From positions 124,001 through 188,000 of the forward strand of contig NZ_FNBO01000004.1 of NCBI RefSeq assembly GCF_900102375.1: DNA of 64,000 nucleotides, read 5' to 3'. This document shows, one piece after another, positions 50,859-59,260 of this stretch (position 1 is its first letter; each line of letters begins with the position of its first letter). This stretch comes from Halorubrum xinjiangense (GTDB lineage: Archaea; Halobacteriota; Halobacteria; Halobacteriales; Haloferacaceae). The notes under the pieces were generated by a model, which was given only the letters and a program-made list of their open reading frames with translations, searched no databases and was not told the DNA's origin. The position numbers and the translations under genes are program-made.

Positions 50859-51740
50859 ATGGTAACGGTACGGGCCCCCGCGACGAGCGCGAACCTCGGG
50901 AGCGGCTTCGACGTGTTCGGGGCGGCCCTCTCGCGGCCGGCGGACGTCGTCACGGTCGAGAAGGCGGCCGAGACGACGATCGAGGTCACGGGCGTCGGCG
51001 CGCAGTACATCCCGGAGGACCCCGAGAAGAACACGGTCGGCGCCGTGGTCGAGGCGCTCGACGCGCCCGCGCGCATACACATCGATAAGGGCGTGCGCCC
51101 GGCGTCGGGGCTCGGTTCCTCGGCCGCGAGCGCCGCCGGCGCCGCCGTCGCGCTCAACCGGCTGTACGACCGCGGGCTCTCCCGCGAGGAACTGGTCCCG
51201 ATCGCCGCGGAGGGCGAGGCCGTCGTCTCCGGCGTCGCGCACGCCGACAACGTCGCCCCCTCGATCCTCGGCGGGTTCACCGTGACGACCGCCGAGGGGA
51301 CCCGGTCGGTCGACGCCGCGATCCCCCTCGTCGTCTGCCTCCCCGACGTGGCGGTCTCGACCCGCGACGCGCGCCGGGTCGTCCCCGAGACCGCCTCGAT
51401 GGAGGAGCTGGTCGAGACCGTGGGGAACGCGGCGACGCTCGCGATCGGGATGTGCCGCTCGGACCCGGACCTCGTCGGCCTCGGCATGAGCGACCCCGTG
51501 GTCACGCCCGAGCGCGCCCGCCTGATCACCGGCTACGACGACGTCCGCGAGCGCGCCTTCGACGCGGGCGCGACCGGCGTCACCGTCAGCGGCGCCGGAC
51601 CGGCGGTGATCGCGGCCTGCCGCGAGCGCGACCGCCGCGAGGTCGCCGCCGGGATGCTCGACGCCTTCGCCGGCGCCGGGATCGAGGCGCGCGCGTACCA
51701 GACGCAGATCGGCCGCGGGTCGACCGTTCTAGAGGAGTAG
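50859..51740 (+). CDS. thrB: Homoserine kinase
   Basis: A 293-residue GHMP-family kinase that phosphorylates homoserine for threonine synthesis. It has the start VTVRAPATSANLGSGFDVFGAAL, the ATP loop RPASGLGSSAASAAGAAVALN and the C-terminal signature GVTVSGAGPAVIAACRE. Length is normal. No other thr gene adjoins. A 25-nt tandem repeat begins 10 nt after the stop. Confidence 0.95.
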   Translation: MVTVRAPATSANLGSGFDVFGAALSRPADVVTVEKAAETTIEVTGVGAQYIPEDPEKNTVGAVVEALDAPARIHIDKGVRPASGLGSSAASAAGAAVALNRLYDRGLSREELVPIAAEGEAVVSGVAHADNVAPSILGGFTVTTAEGTRSVDAAIPLVVCLPDVAVSTRDARRVVPETASMEELVETVGNAATLAIGMCRSDPDLVGLGMSDPVVTPERARLITGYDDVRERAFDAGATGVTVSGAGPAVIAACRERDRREVAAGMLDAFAGAGIEARAYQTQIGRGSTVLEE

Positions 51741-51750
51741 GCGTCCGACG

Positions 51751-51850
51751 AGCGCGCGGCGACGGCGAAACAGCGAGCGCGCGGTGACGGCGAAACGGCG
51801 AGCGCGCGGTGACGGCGAAACGGCGAGCGCGTGGCGACAGGGAATCGGCG
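51751..51850. repeat. Tandem repeat, 4 x 25 nt
   Basis: Four direct copies of a 25-nt unit beginning AGCGCGCGGTGACGGCGAAA; copies 2 and 3 are identical, 1 and 4 diverged. It fills the gap between the thrB stop and the stop of the convergent HTTM gene. Confidence 0.92.
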
Positions 51851-51862
51851 ACCGCGCGGCGC

Positions 51863-53542
51863 TCACTCGTTCTGGACGAACTCACCCGAACAGTCGTACT
51901 CGACGAGTTCGAACTCGTTCGCGGCCCGGACGCTCCCGTTGTAGGGGTCGGTCCGCTCGTACAGCTGGTAGACGGTGACGGTCTCGACGTCGGTCGCGTG
52001 CGTTCGGTTCCACTCCGCACAGAGGTAGTTCGCGAGGTACGAGCGGTGGTTCTCGTTGTCCCCGGAGTAGACGTTCGAGAGGTACTTCCGCCAGCGTGCG
52101 GTGGGGTACGTCGCGTCGACGTCCGGCGGCCGATCCATGGAGACGTCGCCGTCATGGAGCACGTCCCGCTCGCTCCCGTTTTCGAGGACCCCGGGAGCGA
52201 CGAACCACCGCGTCGTGCGGACGGGTTCGGGCGCGAACATCTGCCAGTGCTGGTCCATCTCGACGGTCTCTAAGACCTCCTCGCCCGGGTCCGGAACCTC
52301 GCCGTAGCCGACCGACTGCGCGCTCGAGAGGACGATCAACACGACGAAGAAGACGGGGATGACCGTCGAGAAAAGCAGGCGGCCACGTTCGACTCCCGCG
52401 GTGACGCCGTCCGTGAGGCCGGCGAGGCGGTCAGTCGGTGTCGGTCGCGGAGCCGACGCGTCGAGCGAAGCGATCGCTCTCCCCGCGGATTCGAACCCCG
52501 CACGCCATCGATCGAGGGCTTCAGTCGGCCCGAACCGGTCGACAGCGCGTGCCGCGGCGTCCCAGACCGGCGTCTGGTAGAACGGGATGAAGCCGACGAC
52601 GGCGATGACGGGGAACAGGTCGATCCGCATCGTAACCGCCATCCCGAGGTGCATGCCGACGAACAGCGAGGCCACCACTGCCCGGGAGTACCCAGTCGAG
52701 AGGATCAAAAGCGGCGAGGCGAAAAGCAGCGCGACCCACACGTACGTGGCCGCGCGCAGCAGGGTCGGGAACGCGGCGATGTGGTCGCCGAGGAGGTAGG
52801 TGAAGTGGTCCGCCTGCATGACGTACGCGACCGCCTCGCCACCCATCCAGAGGTCCCCCTCCAGCTTGTGGACGCCGTTCGTCACGTACATCACCAGCAT
52901 CTGGAGGAGCACGCCCAGGGAGGCGACCGTCGCGATAGCGGCGGCGTGCGGGCCCCCCGGCGAGGGAGCGGTTTCCGACGCCGCGTCGTCCTCAACGCCG
53001 TCGGCGGCGTCGGCTATCGCGTCGTCCTCAGGGTTTGCGGCCGCCGCTCGCCGGATCGCGTCGACCGACCAGCGCGCGCCGAGCGGGAGGAAGACGCCCC
53101 AGAAGAGCAGCATCGCCAGGAGAGCGTCGCCCGCGTTCAACACCATCGGGTTCCGGGCCTGGAGGAAGAGCAACAGCAGCCACGAGACGGCCGTCGCGAG
53201 CCGCGTCCGGTACCCGACGGCCAGCGCGAGGGCGACGGCGCCCGCGACCGCGAACAGCGACGCGACGGCCCACGGCTCGCCGGAGAGCGCGTGGAGTGAG
53301 TACGTCCCCGAGTAGTCGGCGAACAGCGCGCGTCGCGGGAGCACGCCGGCATCCGTGTAGAACGCCGTCAGCGAGCGCGAGCGACGGAGCAGGTCGGCGA
53401 TCAGCAGCGTCCCGAGCCCGATCCGGAAGGCGGCGAGCGCGCGCGGGTCGACCGCGCTCCGCGCGGCGACCGCCGCTGAGAGCCGTCGAACGACGGCCGA
53501 GAACCGCGACCGGACGGTCGCGACAGAGAGACTCCGAGGCAT
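51863..53542 (-). CDS. HTTM-domain membrane protein (vitamin K gamma-carboxylase-like)
   Basis: A 559-residue membrane protein with about eight to ten helices. The N-terminal HTTM domain covers residues about 30-330: DPRALAAFRIGLGTLLIADLL, AFYTDAGVLPRRALF and FLQARNPMVLNAGDALLAML are typical, with the catalytic-lysine-like region YVTNGVHKLEGDLW. The C-terminal exported part has YKYLSNVYSGDNEN-like beta strands. It is divergent from a DCC1-family gene, a partner often found with HTTM. Biochemical role unknown. The start follows from the conserved MPRSL, not the long upstream frame. Confidence 0.85.
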   Translation of the reverse strand: MPRSLSVATVRSRFSAVVRRLSAAVAARSAVDPRALAAFRIGLGTLLIADLLRRSRSLTAFYTDAGVLPRRALFADYSGTYSLHALSGEPWAVASLFAVAGAVALALAVGYRTRLATAVSWLLLLFLQARNPMVLNAGDALLAMLLFWGVFLPLGARWSVDAIRRAAAANPEDDAIADAADGVEDDAASETAPSPGGPHAAAIATVASLGVLLQMLVMYVTNGVHKLEGDLWMGGEAVAYVMQADHFTYLLGDHIAAFPTLLRAATYVWVALLFASPLLILSTGYSRAVVASLFVGMHLGMAVTMRIDLFPVIAVVGFIPFYQTPVWDAAARAVDRFGPTEALDRWRAGFESAGRAIASLDASAPRPTPTDRLAGLTDGVTAGVERGRLLFSTVIPVFFVVLIVLSSAQSVGYGEVPDPGEEVLETVEMDQHWQMFAPEPVRTTRWFVAPGVLENGSERDVLHDGDVSMDRPPDVDATYPTARWRKYLSNVYSGDNENHRSYLANYLCAEWNRTHATDVETVTVYQLYERTDPYNGSVRAANEFELVEYDCSGEFVQNE

Positions 53543-53696
53543 GGTGGTGTGATCCAACTTGTGGGAGACACAGAGGGACCGATATAAGTTTTCCGTGCGA
53601 CGGCACCGGCGTCTCCGTCTCGCGGTCGCCGGGAAGAGGCTCGGTCCGGTCCCACCGGAATCCTGAACTGCGGCGGCCGTGTACACACGAGAGGAG

Positions 53697-54113
53697 ATGG
53701 ACGAGGATATCCCCGAGGACGCTGCGATCGTACTCTTCGACGGCGTCTGTAACCTCTGTAGCGGGTTCGTACAGTTCATTCTCCCCCGCGACCCGGAGGG
53801 GAAGTACCGGTTCGCCTCGCTCCAGTCCGACGTGGGACGGGCCCTCTTGGCCGAACACGGCCTCGCGACCGAGGAACTGGACTCGATCGTTCTGATCGAG
53901 GACGGCGAGAGCTACGTGAAGTCGGCGGCCGTCATCCGGATCGCGACGGGGCTCGGCGGCCGCTATCGGCTGCTCTCGCCGTTCCGCTACGTGCCCAAGG
54001 CGGTCCGCGACCGCGTGTACGACTTCGTCGCCGACAACCGGTACCGCTGGTTCGGAAAGAAGGACCGGTGCGTGAGGCCGTCCGAGGACGTCGAGTCGCG
54101 ATTTCTGGGGTGA
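53697..54113 (+). CDS. DCC1-like thiol-disulfide oxidoreductase family protein (DUF393)
   Basis: A 138-residue thioredoxin-fold protein. The hallmark VLFDGVCNLCSGFVQFIL contains the DxxCxxC motif, and YRFASLQSDVGRALL and GGRYRLLSPFRYVPKAVRD follow. Such proteins pair with HTTM proteins, as here, where the genes are divergent and 154 nt apart. A GTG 18 nt upstream is an alternative start. It probably mediates thiol redox chemistry. Confidence 0.88.
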   Translation: MDEDIPEDAAIVLFDGVCNLCSGFVQFILPRDPEGKYRFASLQSDVGRALLAEHGLATEELDSIVLIEDGESYVKSAAVIRIATGLGGRYRLLSPFRYVPKAVRDRVYDFVADNRYRWFGKKDRCVRPSEDVESRFLG

Positions 54114-54153
54114 GCTGCGGGATGTCGAGGAGGGGCCCGCCTCCCGGCGCCGC

Positions 54154-54705
54154 TCAGTCCGCGTCGCGCCGCTCGTAGGTGACGAACGCGAGCTCGCCCT
54201 CGGTCTCGCGGTCGCGTTCGACCCACACCCCGGGATCCCGCTCGGGGAACCGGGTATCGCCCTCGGGACGGCCGGGGACTTCGGTGATCACCAGCCGGTC
54301 CGCGCGGTCGAGGTACGCGTCGTAGACGGCGGCGCCGCCGATGACGTAGACGGCGTCGACTCCGCGGTCGGCGGCGTCCGCCGCGGCGCGCTCGACCGCG
54401 GCGTCCGGGTCGCTCGCCACGACGGCGCCATCCGCGAGTTCGTCGTCGGCAATCTGACGGGTCGTCAACACCACGCTGGTCCGGTCGGGCAGCGGGCCGC
54501 CGAGTCGGTCGACGATGCTCTCGTACGTCTTCCGGCCGACGATCACCGGGTGACCGGTCGTGAGCCGCTTGAAGTGCGCCAGGTCCGCGGGGTAGTGCCA
54601 CGGCATCCCGCCGTCGTCGCCGATCACGCGGTTCTCGGCGACGGCGGCGACGAGGACGAGGTCGGGAGGGGCGCGTTCCCCCCCGGGAGCGTCGGCGCCC
54701 GCCAT
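54154..54705 (-). CDS. folA: Dihydrofolate reductase
   Basis: A 183-residue DHFR that regenerates tetrahydrofolate for thymidylate synthase. Substrate motif DDGGMPWHYPADLAHFKRLT and NADPH motif VIVGRKTYESI are present, plus VYVIGGAAVYDAYL. The ATG overlaps the TGA of thyA (TGATG), so the pair is coupled. The first about 17 residues are a Gly/Pro-rich extension. Confidence 0.95.
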   Translation of the reverse strand: MAGADAPGGERAPPDLVLVAAVAENRVIGDDGGMPWHYPADLAHFKRLTTGHPVIVGRKTYESIVDRLGGPLPDRTSVVLTTRQIADDELADGAVVASDPDAAVERAAADAADRGVDAVYVIGGAAVYDAYLDRADRLVITEVPGRPEGDTRFPERDPGVWVERDRETEGELAFVTYERRDAD

Positions 54706-55733
54706 CACTCCGCGACCGCGAACGAGATGCCGTCCGCGGAGTCGTAGTCGACGACCTCGACGTCGTCGTACGTCAGCTCGTCGAGCGGCTTGTCCGCGAT
54801 CTCGATCCGCGGGCGGTCGCGCGGGGTCCGCGAGAGCTGTTCGAGGAGGCCGGGAACGTGGTCGTACCCCTCCTGGCCGTTCGGCTCGTCGGGGGCGGTG
54901 CGCTCGACCCAACTTTTCACGTCGAGGTAGTCGCTCTTGCGCTCGACGTTCGCGAGCCGCTCCTGGACGTAGCGGAGGTTGTTCGCGTACCACTTCCCGC
55001 GGTCGCCGCGGCCGCAGTAGACGTGCGCGTCGACGACGGTGTGGCCGAACTCCCCGACATCGAAGCCGGTCCGCTGGGCGAGCGCGTTCGCGAGCAGCGC
55101 GTACGCCGCGATGTTGAACGGGACGCCGAGCGCGATGTCGCCCGACCGCTGCGTCAGGTGGAGGTTGAGCCGACCGTCCTGAACGTTGACGACGAAGGTG
55201 TAGTGGCAGGGCGGCAGCGTCGAGACGGCGGCGTTCGCCGGGTGCCACGCGTTCACGACCATCCGGCGCGAGTGGGGGTTCTCCGCCAGCGTGTCGAGGA
55301 CGTACCCGATCTGGTCGAACGTGCGCCGCGTCGTCCCGTCTTCGTCCTCCTCGACGGTGACCCAGCGGTTCGCGTCGTCGGGCCACGTCTCGCCGGGGAG
55401 TTCGGCGTGCGACTCCGGTACCGGGTAGCGGCGCCAGAACCGGCCGTACGCGGTGTCGAGCTTCCCCTCCTCGTCGGCCCACGCGTCCCAGATCTTCGTC
55501 TCCTCGCGGAGGTTCCGGATGTGCTCCTCGCCGGAGAGGTACCACAGCACCTCGTGGATGAGCGAGTTCCACCGGTAGCCGTCCATCTTCTTCGTCGTCA
55601 GGAGGGGGAACCCCTCGGCGAGGTCGACGGTGTACTGGCCGCTGAACGTCGCGATCGTGTCGACGCCGGTTCGGTTCGGTTTGTACGTGCCGGTCGAGAG
55701 CGCGTCGTCGACGAGGTCGAGGTACTGTTGCAT
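54705..55733 (-). CDS. thyA: Thymidylate synthase (ThyA)
   Basis: A 342-residue ThyA that methylates dUMP to dTMP with methylene-H4folate, producing dihydrofolate for the next gene. The catalytic cysteine is in TLPPCHYTFVVNVQ, the dUMP site LTQRSGDIALGVPFNIAAYALL and the phosphate-binding region KPNRTGVDTIATFSGQY. The last about 80 residues are a bit longer than the bacterial average. It is the first gene of the thyA-folA operon. Confidence 0.96.
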   Translation of the reverse strand: MQQYLDLVDDALSTGTYKPNRTGVDTIATFSGQYTVDLAEGFPLLTTKKMDGYRWNSLIHEVLWYLSGEEHIRNLREETKIWDAWADEEGKLDTAYGRFWRRYPVPESHAELPGETWPDDANRWVTVEEDEDGTTRRTFDQIGYVLDTLAENPHSRRMVVNAWHPANAAVSTLPPCHYTFVVNVQDGRLNLHLTQRSGDIALGVPFNIAAYALLANALAQRTGFDVGEFGHTVVDAHVYCGRGDRGKWYANNLRYVQERLANVERKSDYLDVKSWVERTAPDEPNGQEGYDHVPGLLEQLSRTPRDRPRIEIADKPLDELTYDDVEVVDYDSADGISFAVAE

Positions 55734-55829
55734 GGTGGGTTCGGCGCGCCGGGACCGGCGGTCACCGGCACGGACTGTTATCGGATGAAACGAGTGGGGG
55801 CACCTAATAACGTTGATCGGCCGTCGCGA

Positions 55830-56429
55830 TCACCGGTATCGGTCCGGGAGGTACGGGTCGGCCGCCGCCGGGAGAAGCGGGATCACGGCCGCCGCGATCT
55901 CCGCGAGGCGCCGGCGGAGGAGGGTGTACACGGCCGCGACGACCAGCGTCCCGATCACGATCTGTCGGAGGGGGCCGTCGACGAGGAGCAGGAGGGGGAC
56001 GCCCAGTCCGACCGAGAGCGCCAGGTCCTCGACGGCGCCGTCGTACCGGACGCCCCGCCGCGGTGCGACCCAGTTCCCGCGGTAGTGGTCGTACACCGCG
56101 CGGTCGGAGTTCCCCTCCCACGGTCGCAGCTCCAGCCCGCCGCCGTACATGTCGGCGACGCTGTGGAGGGCCGCGCCGAGGAGGAACAGCGCGACGCCGA
56201 CCGTGAGCGCCGAGGGCGCGACCACGGCCGCGAAGAGCGCCGGGAGGGACAGGACCGAGTAGTAGACGGGGTAGTGGAGCGTCCGCCGGTGGCCGGTGTA
56301 CATGTCGAGGTCGGGGGCGAGCCCGCCGAGGAACCCGGCCGCGAACCCCACCGGCGCCAGTTCCGGCGCCGCGCGCACCAGCGGGGCCGCGAGCAGCATC
56401 CCCGCCAGCACGTGGGTCGGAAGCATCAT
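55830..56429 (-). CDS. DUF457-type membrane-bound metal-dependent hydrolase family protein
   Basis: A 199-residue protein with about five helices. The family signature is LPTHVLAGMLLAA, then GLAPDLDMYTGHRRTLHYPV and LHSVADMYGGGLE, where His and Asp residues could bind a metal at the membrane face. It resembles YdjM/LexA-regulated membrane proteins; activity is unproven. The start MMLPTHV is used, as families begin shortly before LPTH. Confidence 0.85.
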   Translation of the reverse strand: MMLPTHVLAGMLLAAPLVRAAPELAPVGFAAGFLGGLAPDLDMYTGHRRTLHYPVYYSVLSLPALFAAVVAPSALTVGVALFLLGAALHSVADMYGGGLELRPWEGNSDRAVYDHYRGNWVAPRRGVRYDGAVEDLALSVGLGVPLLLLVDGPLRQIVIGTLVVAAVYTLLRRRLAEIAAAVIPLLPAAADPYLPDRYR

Positions 56430-56539
56430 CGTACCGGGACGCAAGCGACAGAAACATATGAGCGTGTCGGCACCGCGACCGCGGTCGACCCCCGCGCAGC
56501 GACCTCCTGTGGGGCCTCGACGGCCTCCTTCGCGGTTCG

Positions 56540-56547
56540 TTTATATA
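56540..56547 (+). promoter_or_regulatory. TATA box of the class V aminotransferase gene
   Basis: TTTATATA, 22-29 nt before the ATG at 56569, a clear haloarchaeal TATA box. It rejects longer upstream starts. Confidence 0.75.
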
Positions 56548-56568
56548 CCGCCGGCCGAACCGGGGCGT

Positions 56569-57669
56569 ATGCTCATGACGCCGGGACCGACCGCGGTCCC
56601 AGAGCCGGTGCGCGAGGCGATGTCCCGCGAGCTTATCAACCCCGACGTCGACCCGCGGTTCCGGGAGCTATACGGCCGACTCACGGAGCGGCTAGCGACG
56701 GCCTACGGGGTCGATCCGGACGACGACGGGGTCGCGGACGGCTCCGACGACGCCGCCCGCGACGTCGTCGCCCTCGGCGGCGAGGGCATCCTCGGGCTCG
56801 AGGCCGCGGTCGCCTCGCTCGTCGAGCCCGGCACCGAGGTGCTGTGTCTGTCGAACGGGCTCTACGGCGAGGGGTTCGCCGACTTCGTCGAGTCGTACGG
56901 GGGCGATCCGACCCTCGTCGCGGCCGAGCACGACGAGCCGCTCCCGCTCGACGCGCTCGACGACGCGCTGGCGGCCGACGACGCCGACTTCGACCTCGCG
57001 ACGATGGTCCACTGCGAGACGCCCACGGGGACGCTCAACGACATCGGGAGCGCGCTCGACCGCTTGGAGGCGGCGGACTCGGAGATACTCACGGTCGTCG
57101 ACGCCGTCTCCTCGCTCGGCGCCGTCCCGGTGCCGACCGACCGGATCGACGTCTGTCTCGGCGCCTCCCAGAAGTGCTTCAGCGCGCCGCCGGGCCTCGC
57201 GACCGCCGCGGTGAGCGATCGAGCCTGGGCCGCGATGGACGAACGGGATCCGCACTCGCTGTACGCGAACTTCCTGCCGTTCCGCGACGTGAGCGACGGG
57301 TTCCCGTACACCCACCTCACGACCGAGGTGGTCGCGCTCGACGCGGCGCTCGGCCTCCTGCTCGACGAGGGGCTCGACGCGGTCCGAAAGCGACACGAGG
57401 CGGCCGCGGCGCGGTGTCGCGAGCGCGGCGCGGAGCTGGGACTAGAGACGGTCCCGGGCCCCGAGCGGAGCTCGCCGACGGTGACCGCCTTCGAGGTGCC
57501 CGGGCGAGCGTCGGAGATTCAGGAGCGGCTGCGGGAGGACCACGACGTGATCCTCGCGACCGGGCTGGGCGAGGGCGCCGGGGACGTGCTTCGGGTGGGC
57601 CACATGGGCCACAACGCGCGCGTCGACCGCGTCGAGGAGACGATGGACGCGCTCGCGGCCGTGCTGTGA
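56569..57669 (+). CDS. Class V aminotransferase (alanine/serine-glyoxylate type)
   Basis: A 366-residue PLP enzyme. It begins MLMTPGPTAVPEPVREAM, the hallmark of the AGT/SPT group; VVDAVSSLGAVPVPTDRIDV holds the Asp for the PLP ring and LGASQKCFSAPPGLA the PLP lysine. GLGEGAGDVLRVGHMGHNA is the substrate-arginine region. It could serve glyoxylate, serine or phosphonate metabolism. An 'alanine-glyoxylate aminotransferase' label is family-level. Confidence 0.9.
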   Translation: MLMTPGPTAVPEPVREAMSRELINPDVDPRFRELYGRLTERLATAYGVDPDDDGVADGSDDAARDVVALGGEGILGLEAAVASLVEPGTEVLCLSNGLYGEGFADFVESYGGDPTLVAAEHDEPLPLDALDDALAADDADFDLATMVHCETPTGTLNDIGSALDRLEAADSEILTVVDAVSSLGAVPVPTDRIDVCLGASQKCFSAPPGLATAAVSDRAWAAMDERDPHSLYANFLPFRDVSDGFPYTHLTTEVVALDAALGLLLDEGLDAVRKRHEAAAARCRERGAELGLETVPGPERSSPTVTAFEVPGRASEIQERLREDHDVILATGLGEGAGDVLRVGHMGHNARVDRVEETMDALAAVL

Positions 57670-57735
57670 GCGCGGATTGAGAACGAGGCACAACCCGGCG
57701 GAATCTTCAACCGGCACGCGATGAGACGCTTCGCT

Positions 57736-58128
57736 ATGGCTTCGCCGCGCGAAGTGATGCGGGAACGCGGGTGGACGGTCGAACACGTCCCTCACGAGGA
57801 GATAGCGAGGTACAACGCCTGCTACCGCGTCGAGTACGACGGGAAGCTGATCCACCCGCCCGCGGCCGACGACTTGGGGATCCCGAGGAACGAGATCTGG
57901 GTCTCGGAGAAGTGGTCGAAGTACGACCGGTTCATCCTGTACCACGAACTCAGGGAGATCGAACACCGAGCCGACGGCCACGACGTGACCACGGCGCACG
58001 AACTCGCCGAGCGCGACGAGCGCTCCCTCTGGCGGGACAACCCCCGCTGGCGGGTGATGAACGCCGAGTGGGACGAGGGGCGGGCGCACCTCCCGTTCCC
58101 GCACGAGTGGCGCCGCCGGACCGTTTGA
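57736..58128 (+). CDS. Conserved hypothetical protein with HExxE/H-like motif
   Basis: A 130-residue soluble protein, not recognised. It contains RFILYHELREIEHRADGHDV and TTAHELAERDERSLWRDN; the HELREIEHR stretch is reminiscent of metal-binding helices but lacks the HExxH spacing. The ATG at MASPREVM is chosen; an ATG five codons upstream is also open. It lies between the aminotransferase and the aldo/keto reductase genes, same strand, 66 and 49 nt apart. Confidence 0.7.
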   Translation: MASPREVMRERGWTVEHVPHEEIARYNACYRVEYDGKLIHPPAADDLGIPRNEIWVSEKWSKYDRFILYHELREIEHRADGHDVTTAHELAERDERSLWRDNPRWRVMNAEWDEGRAHLPFPHEWRRRTV

Positions 58129-58177
58129 CCCCGCCTTCGGAACGCCCTTGGGTTCGCCCGAACAACGTCCGGCCGAC

Positions 58178-59164
58178 ATGAACCACCGCGAACTCGGCGA
58201 GGTCGGTGCGGTCAGCGAGGTCGGCTACGGCGCCTGGCAGATCGGCGGCGACTGGGGCGAGGTGACGGAGGACGAGGCGGTCGCGGCGGTCGAGGCCGCC
58301 CGCGACGCCGGCGTCGACTTCTTCGACACGGCGGACGTGTACGGCGACGGCCGCTCGGAGCGGATCGTCGGCGAGGTCCTCGCGGAGGACGTCGCCGCGG
58401 GCGACGTGACCGTCGCGACGAAGGCCGGCCGCCGGCTTGACCCGCACGAGGCGGACGGCTACACGGAGGCGAACCTCCGGCGGTTCGTCGACCGCTCGCG
58501 GGAGAACCTCGGGATGGACACACTAGACCTGGTCCAGCTCCACTGCCCGCCGACGGACGTCTACTACCGGCCGGAGACGTTCGACGCGCTGGCGACGCTC
58601 GAAGACGAGGGACGGATCGCGAGCTACGGCGTCAGCGTCGAGCGCGTCGAGGAGGGGCTGAAGGCGATGGCGTACCCCGGCGTCGAGACGGTCCAGATCA
58701 TCTTCAACCCCTTCCGCCAGCGGCCCGCCGAGCTCTTCTTGGAGGAGGCCGCCGCGCGCGACGTGGGCGTGATCTGCCGGGTGCCGCTCGCCTCGGGCCT
58801 CCTCACGGGCGCGCTCTCGCGCGATACGGCGTTCCCCGAGGACGACCACCGCAACTACAACCGCGAGGGCGACGCGTTCGACGTCGGCGAGACGTTCGCG
58901 GGCGTCCCCTTCGAGGCCGGGCTCGACGCGGTCGACGCCCTCGACGAGCGCCTGCCGGACGACCGCCCGCTGCCCGAGTTCGCGCTGCGCTGGATCCTCG
59001 ACCACGACGCCGTCTCGACGGTGATCCCGGGCTCGACGACGCCCGACCACGTCCGCGCGAACGCGGCCGCGAGCGAGGCGCCCCCGCTCTCAGACGCCGA
59101 GCGCGAGGCCGCGAGCGAGGTCTACGCCGAGCACGTGCGCGAACACGTCCACCAGCGCTGGTGA
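58178..59164 (+). CDS. Aldo/keto reductase
   Basis: A 328-residue NAD(P)H-dependent oxidoreductase. The start MNHRELGEVGAVSEVGYGAW is diagnostic. Catalytic residues: Asp and Tyr in FFDTADVYGDGRSE, Lys in VATKAGRR, and His in VQLHCPPTDVYY. VSTVIPGSTTPDHVRANAAA binds the cofactor. It is the YajO/Gfo-like AKR subgroup, not the shorter type at 15.7 kb. Substrate unknown. Confidence 0.94.
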   Translation: MNHRELGEVGAVSEVGYGAWQIGGDWGEVTEDEAVAAVEAARDAGVDFFDTADVYGDGRSERIVGEVLAEDVAAGDVTVATKAGRRLDPHEADGYTEANLRRFVDRSRENLGMDTLDLVQLHCPPTDVYYRPETFDALATLEDEGRIASYGVSVERVEEGLKAMAYPGVETVQIIFNPFRQRPAELFLEEAAARDVGVICRVPLASGLLTGALSRDTAFPEDDHRNYNREGDAFDVGETFAGVPFEAGLDAVDALDERLPDDRPLPEFALRWILDHDAVSTVIPGSTTPDHVRANAAASEAPPLSDAEREAASEVYAEHVREHVHQRW

Positions 59165-59173
59165 GGCGAGCGG

Positions 59174-59255
59174 GCGGCGCGCGACGATCTGGGGGCGAGG
59201 CGCGCGACCGGCTGGGAGCGAGGCGCGCGACGGGCCGGGAGCGAGGCGCCCGTCG
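59174..59255. repeat. Tandem repeat, about 3.5 x 23 nt
   Basis: Imperfect direct copies of a 23-nt unit (GAGGCGCGCGACCGGCTGGG and 3 more nt) at 59,174, 59,197, 59,220 and a partial at 59,243. It lies between the stops of two convergent genes. Confidence 0.88.
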
Positions 59256-59260
59256 ACGCC

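Noticed and set aside
51751-51850. CRISPR-like array of four repeats
   Set aside because: The 25-nt copies have no unique spacers between them.
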